A stretch of DNA of 64,000 bases from Scilla litardierei (taxonomy: Eukaryota; Streptophyta; Magnoliopsida; Asparagales; Asparagaceae), in NCBI GenBank assembly GCA_030789695.1, contig CM061138.1:20098214-20162213 (forward strand). The letters are read 5' to 3'. Every line of letters starts with the position of its first letter. The stretch's first letter is position 1. Positions 11,194 to 22,186 of this stretch are shown one piece after another. Both the position numbers and the translations under genes were made by a program. The notes beneath the pieces were generated by a model that saw only the letters and a program-made list of their open reading frames with translations, was not told the DNA's origin and did not search any database.

Positions 11194-11306
11194 TGTTATA
11201 AACAGGCTTTTGGAGGCCCAACCTGTTAGTGGGTATCCACCCATTATATAACCATATTGTTATAAATACAGGGCTACGGGGTTCCGTAGCCGCCAGGTTT
11301 ACAACA
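11194..11306 (+). repeat. 5' LTR of the old copia element
   Basis: 113 bp with TATAAATA at 11,261-11,268. It pairs with 29,288-29,400, differing by a handful of substitutions. Confidence 0.87.
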
Positions 11307-11649
11307 CGTCATCAGCACGCTCGAGGCTGAGCCGAACCCCTGCCGACGGACGAACGTGACGCGAACGGGCTTCCTTCACCGAGCGTCGCTAGATCCGGCG
11401 GGTAGGATCTAGAAGTAATTCTTTTCCCTAGATCTAAATTCGTATGCGCATATATTTAGATCCAAATACTTGGATCGATATTTTGATTAGTATAGATCTA
11501 ATTTTTCTACCTAGATCTGCAAGCTAAATCAATTGTTTAAATGCAAAATCGCCGTTTTTATTGTTAAAATCACCTTTTTCGATAAAAACGCCGTTTTGAA
11601 GATCAGAAATAGATTTTTTTTCCCGTAAAAATCGGATTTTTATCATCTT

Positions 11650-11871
11650 CTACCCCAAAAACCATTAAACCCTAGGGGATTCTCCTTCGTCACGCGGCTA
11701 GAAGCCGCCACGCGAACCCCCCTGGATTCACGCCGTCGCCGCCGCCTGAAGCGACGGCACCCCCCCCCCCCCCCCCCCGCCCGCCCCTCGAACGGCGGGC
11801 GAAACCATCTCCAGAAGCAACAGCCCCCCGCCACCCGAAGCGGCGGGCGGAACCGCCGCCCAAAGCGGCAG

Positions 11872-11910
<39 letters not shown>

Positions 11911-12240
11911 CCGCTCGAAGCGGCGGGGGGCCGCCGCTCGAACGGCGGGCGGAACCGCCGCCAGAAGCGGCGCCCCCCCCCCCCCCCCGCCGCTCGAAGC
12001 GGCGCGCGGAACCGCCGCCCGAAGCGGAGCGCGGAACCGCCGCTCTGGGCGGCGGCGCGCTATCCGCCGCCGCCTGCAGCGGCCGACCCTCCCGCCACCG
12101 CTAGCAGCGGCCGACGGGCCCCGCCGCCTGCAGCGGCGCCCCCCGTACGCGCGCGTGTCCGAAAACTTAGCCGCCGGACGCGGCCACACACACGCCCGAA
12201 CCCCTAATTTTGGGTGCACGGGATTGCACGGCAAATCAGA
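11650..12240 (+). repeat. GC-rich tandem-repeat leader with long poly-C runs
   Basis: Variants of CGAAGCGGCGGGCGGAACCGCCGC recur many times, separated by C-runs of 19 (11,760-11,778), 38 (11,872-11,909) and about 13 bases (near 11,976). It is extremely GC-rich against AT-rich surroundings. Open frames across it are low-complexity Arg/Gly/Ala artefacts. It lies in the leader of the copia element, between the primer site and the remnant coding part. Confidence 0.75.
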
Positions 12241-13780
12241 CCTAAAACCCTAACTAGGGTTTGACTACTAAAATTCATCATTCGAATTATTTTTCAAATT
12301 TCAATTACGGTTTTTCGATTTTTTTTCCGTTAAAAATCTGAATAAATTACACGTTTTTAATTCATCACATTTTTGGTTGGATTATCTGATTATCATGCGT
12401 TTAATAATTAGGAAGATCCTGCGACCGCTCTGTCGTTAGTCAACTAACCTAACGGTGTATGACGTTGCCCAGTGGTCCACTAATTATTAAACGAAAAATG
12501 TTCATTTCCATTATAAAATTTCCGTGATGATTAAATGCATGTATAGAAAATTGTATACCTGCCGCATATTTAATGATTCTGTGATGTACATTTTTATTTA
12601 GCATGCTAAAATCTCTATGATATATTTTTTAATGCCTGTAGCATAAATATATGTCTGCGATAAGATTATTTAAATGCCTGAAGCATATAAATAGCATGTG
12701 TATACATCATACTTGTTTCAACTCAGGTTAATTGAGCACAACTTTTTTCGTTTACAAGCTTTACATTATATTATATGTATGATGTGCTCATGATATGACA
12801 ACATTTTATGTCAACAAACCAATAATGATTTCAAAAGTTTAACATCATATCTTAGTTGACAAAATGAACCTGGAGTTCAAAACCAAAATGAACCTGAAGT
12901 TCAAAATCAAATCAAAAGTCAACACCCTTTCACACTAATAAAAATTAACAAGTACGATGGATTATACGAAAAACATTTATGCATTTTCTTTTAGAAATAC
13001 GCATTTCGCGGTAAGTAGATCTCTCAGATCTATGGTTTGTATAAACCAATATTGACACCAGCAGTTGTCATAACACCGCCAAACTCTTTTGTGTAATCTT
13101 ACTTTACAAGGTATGATTCTTGAATCTAACCTTATTTTTTAAGCGTACGCCCGAAGTCGTGGCTTAATAGATAAGTGAGAAATTATAAATTTCTTACCCA
13201 CGTAATTGTTTCCCCTAGAGCATGATTCTATATCTACATAATACTTGAATGACTCAATAAAAATGGCCTGAAGACCATACTTGAGTTTTCAAATAGACTT
13301 TTAAAAAGTCTCTCATTAATTAGAAAGTGGAAATATAGAGACCAACTCATTTCCCTTGTATATGTCTACTTCGTAAGACAAATATTGGTTCTTCCTTATA
13401 AATGACAATAAGGAAGACTGAAAACAGTGGAAGTCTTGAATAAAATGAGAAAGGGAAGATATGATATATCTCGACATGGAGTACGCAATGGCAACCCAAT
13501 ATCAGACCAGAAGATCTGATAAGACCCATAATGCTTTTTGCAACATCAATGAGCATTAATTTATGCCATACAAAATATATACATATCTAGTCTAAACGAC
13601 GAAAGTCAATTGACCTTATGTATATTTAGCTACTCCTCGAGGACAAATAAACTTTGAAAATAAATTTGATCTGTTGTCATAATATAAGTCTAAAATGAGC
13701 ACAATTGTGGACGCACGTTTTCTTTCTGGAGCACACATCATACTATGAAACGTGTTGCTCTAACATAATTATTAGTAGTA
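12241..13780 (+). other. Decayed interior of the old copia element, left part
   Basis: AT-rich, with no long open frame. Position in the element suggests former gag, but I see no firm domain. The nested element inserted at TTCTC (13,781-13,785). Confidence 0.5.
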
Positions 13781-13785
13781 TTCTC

Positions 13786-15528
13786 TGTAATGCCCTACCA
13801 GCTACTGCACAAGTACTAGAGGGGGGGTGAATAGTACTTTAAAATAATAAGGCGTATAATTCCAAATTAAATTGCACACAACTACCAAATCAATTTGCGG
13901 AAGCTAAAATTGAATGACAACAATGAAATTAACAATGCTAACAAACGAAGTTAATGGGTTCAGATCCACCCAAGTCTCCCCGACTTGTTCCCGGTGATCC
14001 TACGTCCCAACCACCCGGATCCCCTCCGGATACTTGAGTTAGAAACCCTAACTCAAGATTTCCACTATGAGTATCTTGTGAAAAACCTTCACAAGATCAA
14101 ATCATACAAGCAATGGCAAAGTGAATCCCACAACCCGGGATCACAAACTTCTCTCACACCCGAGAGAGCCAATAAGCAATATAAAAGAGTTTAATATGAA
14201 ATAAATACTCTTACCACAAAATCCTATACCTTGAGTTTTTCTTACCCAAAAGGTGGAATGAAGGATTTGAGGAAGATGAAGTTACCAAACCCTAGCACCA
14301 AGGAAATGAGCAACAATGGGTGCCTATGGAAGATTTGGAAACTTGAATCAAGCAATAGCTTGAAGAGCTCACCAAGAACAACCTTCTCTCTAGATCTAGA
14401 AATGAGAGAGAATGGGTTTCTTGTGAGGAAGAGAGCTTTAGATTTGAGGGAGAATAGCTATCTCTTTAGAACTCAATGAATCTCTTAATGGCAGCTCTGT
14501 TAAAGATAGAAATGACCTAGGTTCGTATTTATAGGGTCCCATAAAAACAAGTTAGGTCAATCTCCAACGGAAAGAAATCTGTGAGATCTAGTCGGTCAAA
14601 GAACACTCACTGACCGACTAGTTCATCAACTAGTCGGTCAGTCACAAAGCATGGACCGACTAAGAGCAGATCTGAGAAGAGATAGAATTTCAGACCTAGA
14701 AAACTAGTCGGTCCAAGAACACTGTCTGACCGACTAGTTTCACAACTAGTCGGTCATCCAATGAACGTAGACCGACTAAGAGGCAAAACAACATAGTCTG
14801 AATGCAAGTTGACTTAGTCGGTCCAAGAGCAAAAGTTGACCGACTAGATTGTCAACTAGTCGGTCATCAAACGTTCTTAGACCGACTAACGGTAAACAGT
14901 AGCTTAGGAGAATTTTAGAGTGAACAGTAAGTCTCAACTAGTCGGTCAAAGAAGCATCACTGACCGACTAGTTCACAAACTAGTCGGTCGGTGAGTCAAC
15001 ATAGACCGACTAACTGTAAACAGTAAAGAACAAAGATTTAACTGACTGAAACTAGTCGGTCCAAGAACAGTAGCCGACCGACTAGATCACCATCTAGTCG
15101 GTCAGTACTTGTTCTTGTACCAACTAACATGCACAACAAAGTCCGAATCGAAGCGCGACACTTCGAGGAAGTTAGAGTGAACTTGTGCAAGAATCCTAGA
15201 GCTACGAAATGAGCGTAATGAAGATAGAAACGTAAGATATACTCAAGGCTTAACATTCTATCAATCGAAACTAAAAGACTATAAATAAAACCTTAATAAA
15301 CGGTCTTTGAAAGCTTCGATTGAATCTTCATTACTTCCAAAGCGTCGCAAGAGCTTCAACGAAGCTTTAGACTTGAATACGAGCTTTTGGAAGTGTTGAG
15401 ATGTCGCTTTGAATGTTCACGTGAGATTGGCGACGATCTCCAATACTGCGCTCACAAATTGTTAGATCATGAATTATTTATGTTTGCTCATCATCCAAAA
15501 CCAAATCCGGGGAGTCCAATATTCAACA
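13786..15528 (-). repeat. 3' LTR of the SIRE-type element
   Basis: 1743 bp, the downstream LTR in the element's own minus-strand orientation. It contains the ACTAGTCGGTC hairpin array at 14,588-15,126. Confidence 0.93.
14588..15126. repeat. Array of five tandem double-hairpin units (ACTAGTCGGTC)
   Basis: CTAGTCGGTC and its inverse GACCGACTAG alternate so that each tandem unit of about 115 bp (starts near 14,588, 14,703, 14,816, 14,938, 15,052) holds two potential stem-loops with stems of about 10 bp and loops of 12-14 nt. Loop sequences vary while the stems are conserved, which implies selection or homogenisation of the stem motif. The same array is in the other LTR. Confidence 0.85.
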
Positions 15529-15542
15529 TTCTCCCCCTTTTT
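15529..15542 (-). promoter_or_regulatory. Polypurine tract of the SIRE-type element
   Basis: Minus strand AAAAAGGGGGAGAA lies directly against the 3' LTR; it primes plus-strand DNA synthesis. Confidence 0.85.
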
Positions 15543-16507
15543 GGTGATGACAAACCAACATAAATAATAATCAAAGATAATAATTCAAATGTAAAATACT
15601 TACTCCCCCTGCATTGATGACACGTTAATTCCAAAATGAATATAAATGAATTGCATCAAGCAGACGAGTAAGATAATTAAAGTGAATTGATTTTTGAAAT
15701 ATCGGATTTTGAAAATCCTTATATGTATCTTAACTCCCCCTGAATCTAGCATATCAAACTAGATTCTTGGAAATTGAGTTAAATTTTCATTTGCGCTATT
15801 TATTATCATTATCTCTCCCCCTTTGGCATTATCCCAAAAATGGGGGGCATACAACGACAACAATTAGGAAATGTAAAATCCAACATCGGGAGTCGTAGAC
15901 AAAGGCAATGGACCAACTTGACACCAAGGGAAAAAATTGTGGAAATCAAAACAAGGTGTGCCAAATTTTCATTATCAAAATAAAATCAAAATCATCAAAA
16001 ACACCAAATCATTATTCATTTCTTGAATAAAGAAACATACTCTTCAATATTCAATATTCTTGGTTAATTTTGTGCATGGAAAACAATTCTATAAAATTAC
16101 AGAATTTAAATCCATTTAACCAACTTTTTATGCGTCGATTCGATATCACATTTCAAATATATTCAACGAATATTAAAATTTGCACGACGAATAAAAGATA
16201 AAGTGAACGATGATGAACATATATATATATAGACAACATGAGTACATCCAAAAAATATCACATCGAATATATGAAATACATCATATCAAGCGCTACATAT
16301 CATCAAAAAGAAATACATCATCATCATCATCAAAATCAATACTACTACAAAAAGTACATCATCATCAACATATCATAAAATCCAACACCGACAACCAGAA
16401 AGCACAAAAAAAATACATCAAAGCATCTCTCAACCCCATACTAACCCAAGACACTCTCACTAGAATATATCATCCAAAGCGTATATGGAGAGTCCTCGGA
16501 ACAACGA
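15543..16507 (-). other. Non-coding tail of the SIRE-type element
   Basis: AT-rich 3' region between the extra ORF and the polypurine tract. It has several further CTCCCCC blocks (near 15,605, 15,733, 15,815) that resemble extra polypurine tracts when read on the minus strand. No ORF was recognised. Confidence 0.6.
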
Positions 16508-18241
16508 TCACGAGGAGGAGGCTGGATCTGCAGCGTCCGTGGGTCCAGTCGACGGAGTGGACTCAGGCTCTGCAGGGAGAAGAGGTGTCTCAACAGATGG
16601 AATCGTCGGGGTAGGAGTCGAGATCTCAGCAACAGGCTCAACAGCAGCATGAGTCTCGACAGAAGCAGCAGCAGCAGATACATGAGCAGGCTCGGAAACT
16701 GGGTCAGCAGCATGCTCAGAAGGCTGAAGAGCTGCAGCAGAAGGCTCTGGAACACCGGAAGAGGTGGCAACTCCAGGAGCAGAAGTGGAAGTACCAGCAG
16801 CAGCAGTACCAGCAGAAGTGCCCTCGGGGGCACGAGTCGAAGCACGACAGAGCTCCTCAATGTCCTCCTCAGCCATCTCATCAAACTCCTCATCCTCAGA
16901 CACGGAAGGAGGAAGCTCAACACCCATCCGACGAGCCATACGGCAGACTACCTCCTCGGTACGAGCCAAGCGGGACTCGTGACGACGAAGTATCCGTAGG
17001 ACTTCATCCAGTGTGGCAGAAGGAGCAGCAGAGGCACTGGCAGAGGCAGGGACAGACGCAGAAGGTGTCGTCCTCTGAACGTGACGAAGCGCCGCAAGAG
17101 ATTTCTTGACGGCCGTCGCATTCAGGGGAGGACCAAGGGGACGCTCATCGTCACGAGGCAATGTGACACGAAAATGACGAAACACGAGGGTCAACATGCA
17201 AGGAAATGGGATATGAGCCGATTTATTGGACTTTCGAATACACTCGAAAGAGTCAATCTTATCGAGTATAATTCGAGCCCAATTAATCGAGCTCCCCATG
17301 AAGATCGCATAGATAAGCTTCAAAAATGGCTGGGATGGTAAAGATGAGGAGCCGTACTTGGGAAGCAAGCACGACTTCAGAATCGGATTTAGGACCCATG
17401 CATTTGGCTTGAAAGATTTAGATGGCACGCCAATCATGGCAGGAGGAATCTGATGGAAAATCTCTGAAAGGATGGTCTGATCAAGAGAAGAAATATCATC
17501 TACCGAGATATCAGAAGGAAGAAGGCCAGACGAAGAGATACCCAAAATCTCTCCTAAGATTTCCGCAGTGAGGACTATAGGAGTCCCCAAAACGGTCGTC
17601 TCAACAGAGTGGGTCTGATCGTACTGACCCCGGATCCTATTAGCATAGAAAAGCTTCACTAATCTAGGGTAGGGGTGAGGATTCGCCTTCGGGTCATATC
17701 GAAGGTAATCGAGAAGACCCGACGACGACAGAAGATCAGCTAACCCTATGAAGTCGCTAAACTGGACGAAATGCTCCAGAAGCAGCGGGCAATGTTCGAT
17801 ACGGTTATACGCCGCGAGACACAAAGGGTCATCGCGACATAAGGAAATATCGACACCGCCCACCGGCATCGGACCCTTTCCCTTAGGCTTACGGGTAGAC
17901 GTACGAGGGTGGGTGCTAGACTCGGGATGAATAGGAGGAGTGGGTTCCCTATGAGTCTCGGTCTCGGGGTTATACTCCGTATCGGAATCGGTAGGAGTAT
18001 GGAACGAAGATTGAGAAGCAAGAATTTTGGCCTTTGGCTTAGGCTTGGGTTTGGGTTTCGGTTGACCTCTAGGTTTAGCGGTCGTCGTCCTCTTCTTCTT
18101 GAGAGGAGGCGAAGACGACGAAGGATGGGTGGTCTTGGCTCTACGCTTCGGAGGGGTTGGATGCTCGGGATCCGAAGAGATTGGATCAACGGTCATCGGA
18201 GAGGGGCTAGAGGGAGTGATCGGAATGTGTGTTCTTGCCAT
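16508..18241 (-). CDS. Extra ORF of the SIRE-type element (envelope-like position; plant transposon protein domain)
   Basis: An uninterrupted 577-codon frame from ATG at 18,241 to the stop at 16,508, same strand as gag and pol. Residues 1-130 are Ser/Pro/Lys-rich with a PKPKPKPKPK tract, likely disordered. Residues about 135-390 form a globular part including PRLVKLFYANRI and TAEILGEILGI, which I recognise as the putative plant transposon protein domain that recurs in plant retrotransposon ORFs. Then follow a helical, charged segment and an Ala/Ser/Pro-rich tail. I see no convincing signal peptide or transmembrane anchor, so an envelope role is not supported by the sequence; only the position is envelope-like. 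Intactness in a young element suggests it is still useful to the element. Function unknown. Confidence 0.8.
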   Translation of the reverse strand: MARTHIPITPSSPSPMTVDPISSDPEHPTPPKRRAKTTHPSSSSPPLKKKRTTTAKPRGQPKPKPKPKPKAKILASQSSFHTPTDSDTEYNPETETHREPTPPIHPESSTHPRTSTRKPKGKGPMPVGGVDISLCRDDPLCLAAYNRIEHCPLLLEHFVQFSDFIGLADLLSSSGLLDYLRYDPKANPHPYPRLVKLFYANRIRGQYDQTHSVETTVLGTPIVLTAEILGEILGISSSGLLPSDISVDDISSLDQTILSEIFHQIPPAMIGVPSKSFKPNAWVLNPILKSCLLPKYGSSSLPSQPFLKLIYAIFMGSSINWARIILDKIDSFECIRKSNKSAHIPFPCMLTLVFRHFRVTLPRDDERPLGPPLNATAVKKSLAALRHVQRTTPSASVPASASASAAPSATLDEVLRILRRHESRLARTEEVVCRMARRMGVELPPSVSEDEEFDEMAEEDIEELCRASTRAPEGTSAGTAAAGTSTSAPGVATSSGVPEPSAAALQPSEHAADPVSEPAHVSAAAASVETHAAVEPVAEISTPTPTIPSVETPLLPAEPESTPSTGPTDAADPASSS

Positions 18242-18583
18242 AGTCGAAGCAAGACACGGGACAAGGAGATCAAACGAAGAAGCCCAAGCCGAAAAAAAAG
18301 ATAAACCCTAAGAACCCTAGAAACCGAGCAAGCCCTAGCTCTAGGAAATGAAATCTAACCCTAGGAGGAGAGGAGATCACCTAGAACGAGGGGCCGACGG
18401 AGGAGATCGACGGAGATGGCCGGAAAAATGGCCGGAGATCGATCGGAAGTCGAAGGGTTTCGAGGGAGGTCGGGGTTTTGAGCGGAGAGAGAAGAGATTT
18501 CGATCGATTAGAATGAAAATCGATCGACTAAACTGAGTTTAAGTCGGTCGATTTCCCAAATGACCAAACAGCCCCTGGCACAA

Positions 18584-18773
18584 CTAGTCGGTCACAGTTC
18601 AAGCACTGACCGACTAGATCACGATCTAGTCGGTCGGTCAATGAGCTTGAACCGACTAGGTGCAAACAGTGGCTGAATCCAAGAATTACTGACAAGATTT
18701 AGTCGGTCTGCGTTCAAGTACTGACCGACTAGATCTCAATCTAGTCGGTCGGTCACTGAACATGAACCGACTG
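18584..18773. repeat. Two internal copies of the ACTAGTCGGTC double-hairpin unit
   Basis: The same CTAGTCGGTC/GACCGACTAG pairs as in the LTRs occur here just upstream (minus strand) of the extra ORF, inside the element body rather than in an LTR. The unit is therefore used at three places in the element. Confidence 0.82.
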
Positions 18774-19016
18774 AAGAGTCAAAAACTTGAAAATCAAGTT
18801 CTCTCCATAATACGCTTGGACGATAAATCTCAAAACTCTCAATAAACATCTAAACTACCCCATTAATCATCGAAAAACAGAAATTTGACGATTACGCACA
18901 AATCGAACGAAAAATTAAGATATCACATAAAATTCCCGAAAAATCCAATAATTCTAGCATGAATGAGATATTGTCAAGAATAATAGCATGCAAAATTATT
19001 GAATGAAACATGAATC

Positions 19017-21020
19017 CTATATCTCGGATTCACCCATAATCCCCAATTCTCGACGCAACCGCACAAAGGAGTCCTCCTTTAGGGGTTTCGTGAAAATATC
19101 GGCGATTTGCTTTTGGGTTTCAACGTACACTAGAATGATGTCCTTTTTAGCAACATGATCATCTAAAAAGTGGTGTCGGACATCTATGTGTTTCGAACGG
19201 GAATGATGTACCGGGTTCTTGGAAAGACATATTGCACTTTGGTTGTCAACCATGATAGGGCAAGTATCACAATTTATACCAAAGTCTTTAAGTGTGTGTC
19301 TCATCCAAAGAATTTGAGCACACGCGGCACCGGCGGCAATATATTCCGCCTCGGTGGTTGAAAGTGATACGGAATTTTGCTTCTTGGAAAACCAAGAGAC
19401 AATAGAATTTCCTATAAAATTGCAAGTGCCACTAGTACTTTTCCTGTCGGATTTGCATCCCGCATAATCAGCGTTACTATATGAGACTAACTCATATGTG
19501 CTAGATCTTGGATAAAGTAATCCAAAATCTAATGTGTAACTTAGATAGCGAAAAATACGCTTTACCGCTACTAAGTGAGACTCTTTAGGTTGAGACTGAT
19601 AACGAGCACATATATATACGGCAAACATAATATCGGGCCTACTTGCGGTAAGATAAAGCAAACTACCTATCATACCTCGATATAGACGAATGTCTACATC
19701 CTTACCGCCCGTATCCTTGTCAAGATGCGTAGTCGTGCTCATTGGAGTCTTTTTCCCGGAGGCATTCTCCATTCCAAATCGCTTTAGCAACTCCACCGTG
19801 TACTTCGTTTGGTGGATGAAGATTGCATCGTTCATTTGGCGAATTTGGAGACCTAAGAAATATTTGAGTTCGCCCATGTGGCTCATCTCAAATTGTTCCT
19901 TCATAACATTAGAAAACTCTTCGCAAAGAGCGAAGTTAGTAGCACCGAAAATGATATCATCAACATAAATTTGAACTAATAAAATATCATTATTCGCATG
20001 CTTAATAAAAAGTGTTGAATCGGCTTTGCCCATTTTAAAATTCAAATCCAAAAGAAAATTCTTTAGGCGATCATACCAAGCTCGAGGAGCTTGTCTCAAA
20101 CCATAAAGAGCTTTCTTTAGTTTAAAAACGTGATTTGGAAATTTTTCATTTACGAAGCCCGGAGGTTGAGAAACGTAAACTTCCTCAACGACATCTCCGT
20201 TTAAAAATGCACTTTTAACATCCATTTGAAATAATTTAAAATTCTTATGGCATGCAAAAGACAAAAGTAATCTAATTGATTCTAATCTAGCTACCGGAGC
20301 GAAAGATTCTTCGAAATCGATACCTTCCTCTTGACGATAGCCTTGAGCTACTAACCGAGCTTTGTTCCGGACGACGACTTGGTTTTCGTCGGTTTTGTTC
20401 TTGAAGATCCACTTTGTCCCTATGACGGTGTGGTTCTTCGATGGCAGTGGAACAAGCTCCCAAACTTCATTCCTCTCGAATTGAATGAGCTCCTCCTCCA
20501 TGGCTAAGATCCAAGCGCTATCTTCGCATGCTTCATTAATATTCTTTGGCTCTATCGATGAGGCAAAGGCACAATTTGCGAAGCGGTGAACTTGGGATCT
20601 CGTCTTGACACTATCATAGATATTGCCAATGACTTGCTCATGGGGATGGTCACGAACCGAATGAAGCCGTTTGGGAATACCTTGATCACTTGGAACATTC
20701 TCAACAACTTCATTAGTTGGGTTAGTCTCAATAGAATCAATAGAATCATTAGACTTAGAATTTTCAAACGAATCACATAAAACATCCATAGAATCATTAT
20801 CATTTGAAATTCTAGTTGGAACAAATCCTTCATTAAATGAGACATGAAGCGATTCCTCGATCGTTGAGGTTCGTTTGTTGAATATCCGGTAGGCTTTGCT
20901 ACGCGTAGAATATCCAACAAAAATCCCCTCATCGGATCTCGGATCGAATTTGTCCAAACTACCATATGTGTTCTTAATAAAACATTTCGAACCAAAAACA
21001 CGAAAATGTTTAACTTGAGG
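19017..21020 (-). CDS. Ty1/copia reverse transcriptase and RNase H
   Basis: Open from the codon after the TAG at 21,023-21,021 to the stop at 19,017; first internal ATG at 20,957 (646 codons). It copies element RNA into DNA. RT begins about residue 150 ([20 protein letters not shown]) and carries [22 protein letters not shown], the catalytic YVDDI box, and [13 protein letters not shown] between them. RNase H follows with [33 protein letters not shown] and DIFTKPL near the C-terminus. All expected copia pol motifs are present and unbroken within this part. It is the downstream portion of one pol frame shared with 21,021-22,133. Confidence 0.93.
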   Translation of the reverse strand, partial: PQVKHFRVFGSKCFIKNTYGSLDKFDPRSDEGIFVGYSTRSKAYRIFNKRTSTIEESLHVSFNEGFVPTRISNDNDSMDVLCDSFENSKSNDSIDSIETNPTNEVVENVPSDQGIPKRLHSVRDHPHEQVIGNIYDSVKTRSQVHRFANCAFASSIEPKNINEACEDSAWILAMEEELIQFERNEVWELVPLPSKNHTVIGTKWIFKNKTDENQVVVRNKARLVAQGYRQEEGIDFEESFAPVARLESIRLLLSFACHKNFKLFQMDVKSAFLNGDVVEEVYVSQPPGFVNEKFPNHVFKLKKALYGLRQAPRAWYDRLKNFLLDLNFKMGKADSTLFIKHANNDILLVQIYVDDIIFGATNFALCEEFSNVMKEQFEMSHMGELKYFLGLQIRQMNDAIFIHQTKYTVELLKRFGMENASGKKTPMSTTTHLDKDTGGKDVDIRLYRGMIGSLLYLTASRPDIMFAVYICARYQSQPKESHLVAVKRIFRYLSYTLDFGLLYPRSSTYELVSYSNADYAGCKSDRKSTSGTCNFIGNSIVSWFSKKQNSVSLSTTEAEYIAAGAACAQILWMRHTLKDFGINCDTCPIMVDNQSAICLSKNPVHHSRSKHIDVRHHFLDDHVAKKDIILVYVETQKQIADIFTKPLKEDSFVRLRRELGIMGESEI

Positions 21021-22133
21021 CTACCTACCAAACAACAATTCATAACAAGTTTGTTTAGTGCCGGGCCTCAAAAGTATTCTATTAAACACATAGCAAGCGG
21101 TGTGTACCGCTTCCGCCCAAAATTGATGGCCAAGTTGGCTATCATCAAGCATAGTGCGAGCACACTCCACTAGCGTCCTATTCTTTCTCTCAACTACACC
21201 ATTTTGAGGAGGTGCACGAGGGAAAGAGAAGGTGTGAGTAATACCAACTTCATCACAAAATGTCTCAAAAGACTCATTCTCAAATTCACCTCCATGATCA
21301 CTACGAATAGTGACAATGGTGGTTCCTAAGAGATTTTGTACTTTCTTAACAAAAATTATGAAGTTTTCAAAAGCTTCATTTTTATTACACAATGAAAATA
21401 CCCAAGTAAATCTTGAATAGTCATCTACGATGACAAGTCCATACCTTGCATTTCCTAAGGAAGCTACTCTAGTTGGCCCAAATAAATCTAGATGTAATAA
21501 CTCTAGTGGCCGTTTAGTAGAGATGCTTTTCTTAGGTTTAAATGAAGATTTAGGAAGCTTGCCGCGTTGACAACAATCACAAAAACTTTTCTTTTCAAAA
21601 ACAAGCTTCGGAAAACCTTTAATAGAATTCAATTTTGAAAGCTTATATAGTGTTCCAAAGTTCACATGTCCAAAGCGTCGATGCCATAAGTGTTGTTCAC
21701 TTGTGTTGGCAACGAGACATTGTTCATATGACTTAGGAAGATCCAAAATATAGATGTCTTTACGACGAGTTCCGGAAAATAATAATTTTTCATTATCCTT
21801 TCTTAAAATATGACACAATCCTTTCGCAAAGCTAACTTTGTAACCTTTGTCACAAAGTTGACTTATTGAAATAAGATTATGATTTAAACCACTAACAAGA
21901 TAAACGTCACTAATTAATGATTTAGAAGGGTTACCGACTTTACCAACACCTATGATGGTTCCGCTCTCGTTGCCTCCAAATACGACGCGGTTTCCATTCG
22001 CAATGGGAACCACTCCGGAGAGCAAACGAGCGTCACCCGTCATGTGTTTGGAGCACCCGCTATCGAGTATCCAATTCCCTTTGGAGCTAAATTTAAATTT
22101 GATGCTCCTTTTCTTTTTCTTTTCCTTGAGTAC
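21021..22133 (-). pseudogene. Ty1/copia protease and integrase, ended early by an in-frame TAG
   Basis: Pol frame open from 22,133. The aspartic protease site WILDSGCSKHMTG lies near 22,060, which cuts the polyprotein. Integrase follows: a pre-integrase zinc-binding segment (HLWHRRFGHVNFGTL), the core with LDLFGPTRVASLG, then DDYSRFTWVF, RSDHGGEFEN and GVVERKNRT, giving the D-D-E catalytic residues. The frame ends at TAG 21,023-21,021 right after LLFGR, while the same frame continues open into the RT. One point mutation would thus cut pol in two. Protease is also out of frame with gag, and a TAG at 22,136-22,134 precedes it. This copy is therefore probably not autonomous, unless stops or frameshifts are bypassed. 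Confidence 0.85.
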
Positions 22134-22186
22134 CTAAAGATAGACACTTTCATATCATGGTACCCAAGGTCATTGGGTCCAAGGGA

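Noticed and set aside
11728..12234. Arg/Gly/Ala-rich 168-codon frame on the minus strand
   Set aside because: It is translation of a GC-rich minisatellite and poly-C runs. No domain, and all frames of the segment are similarly open.
14588..15126. CRISPR-like array (palindromic repeats with variable loops)
   Set aside because: Repeats lie inside a plant LTR in alternating orientation and are duplicated in the other LTR; loops are too short for spacers.
16441..16923. Leu-rich minus-strand frame of 160 codons
   Set aside because: Shadow of the intact 577-codon ORF in another frame.
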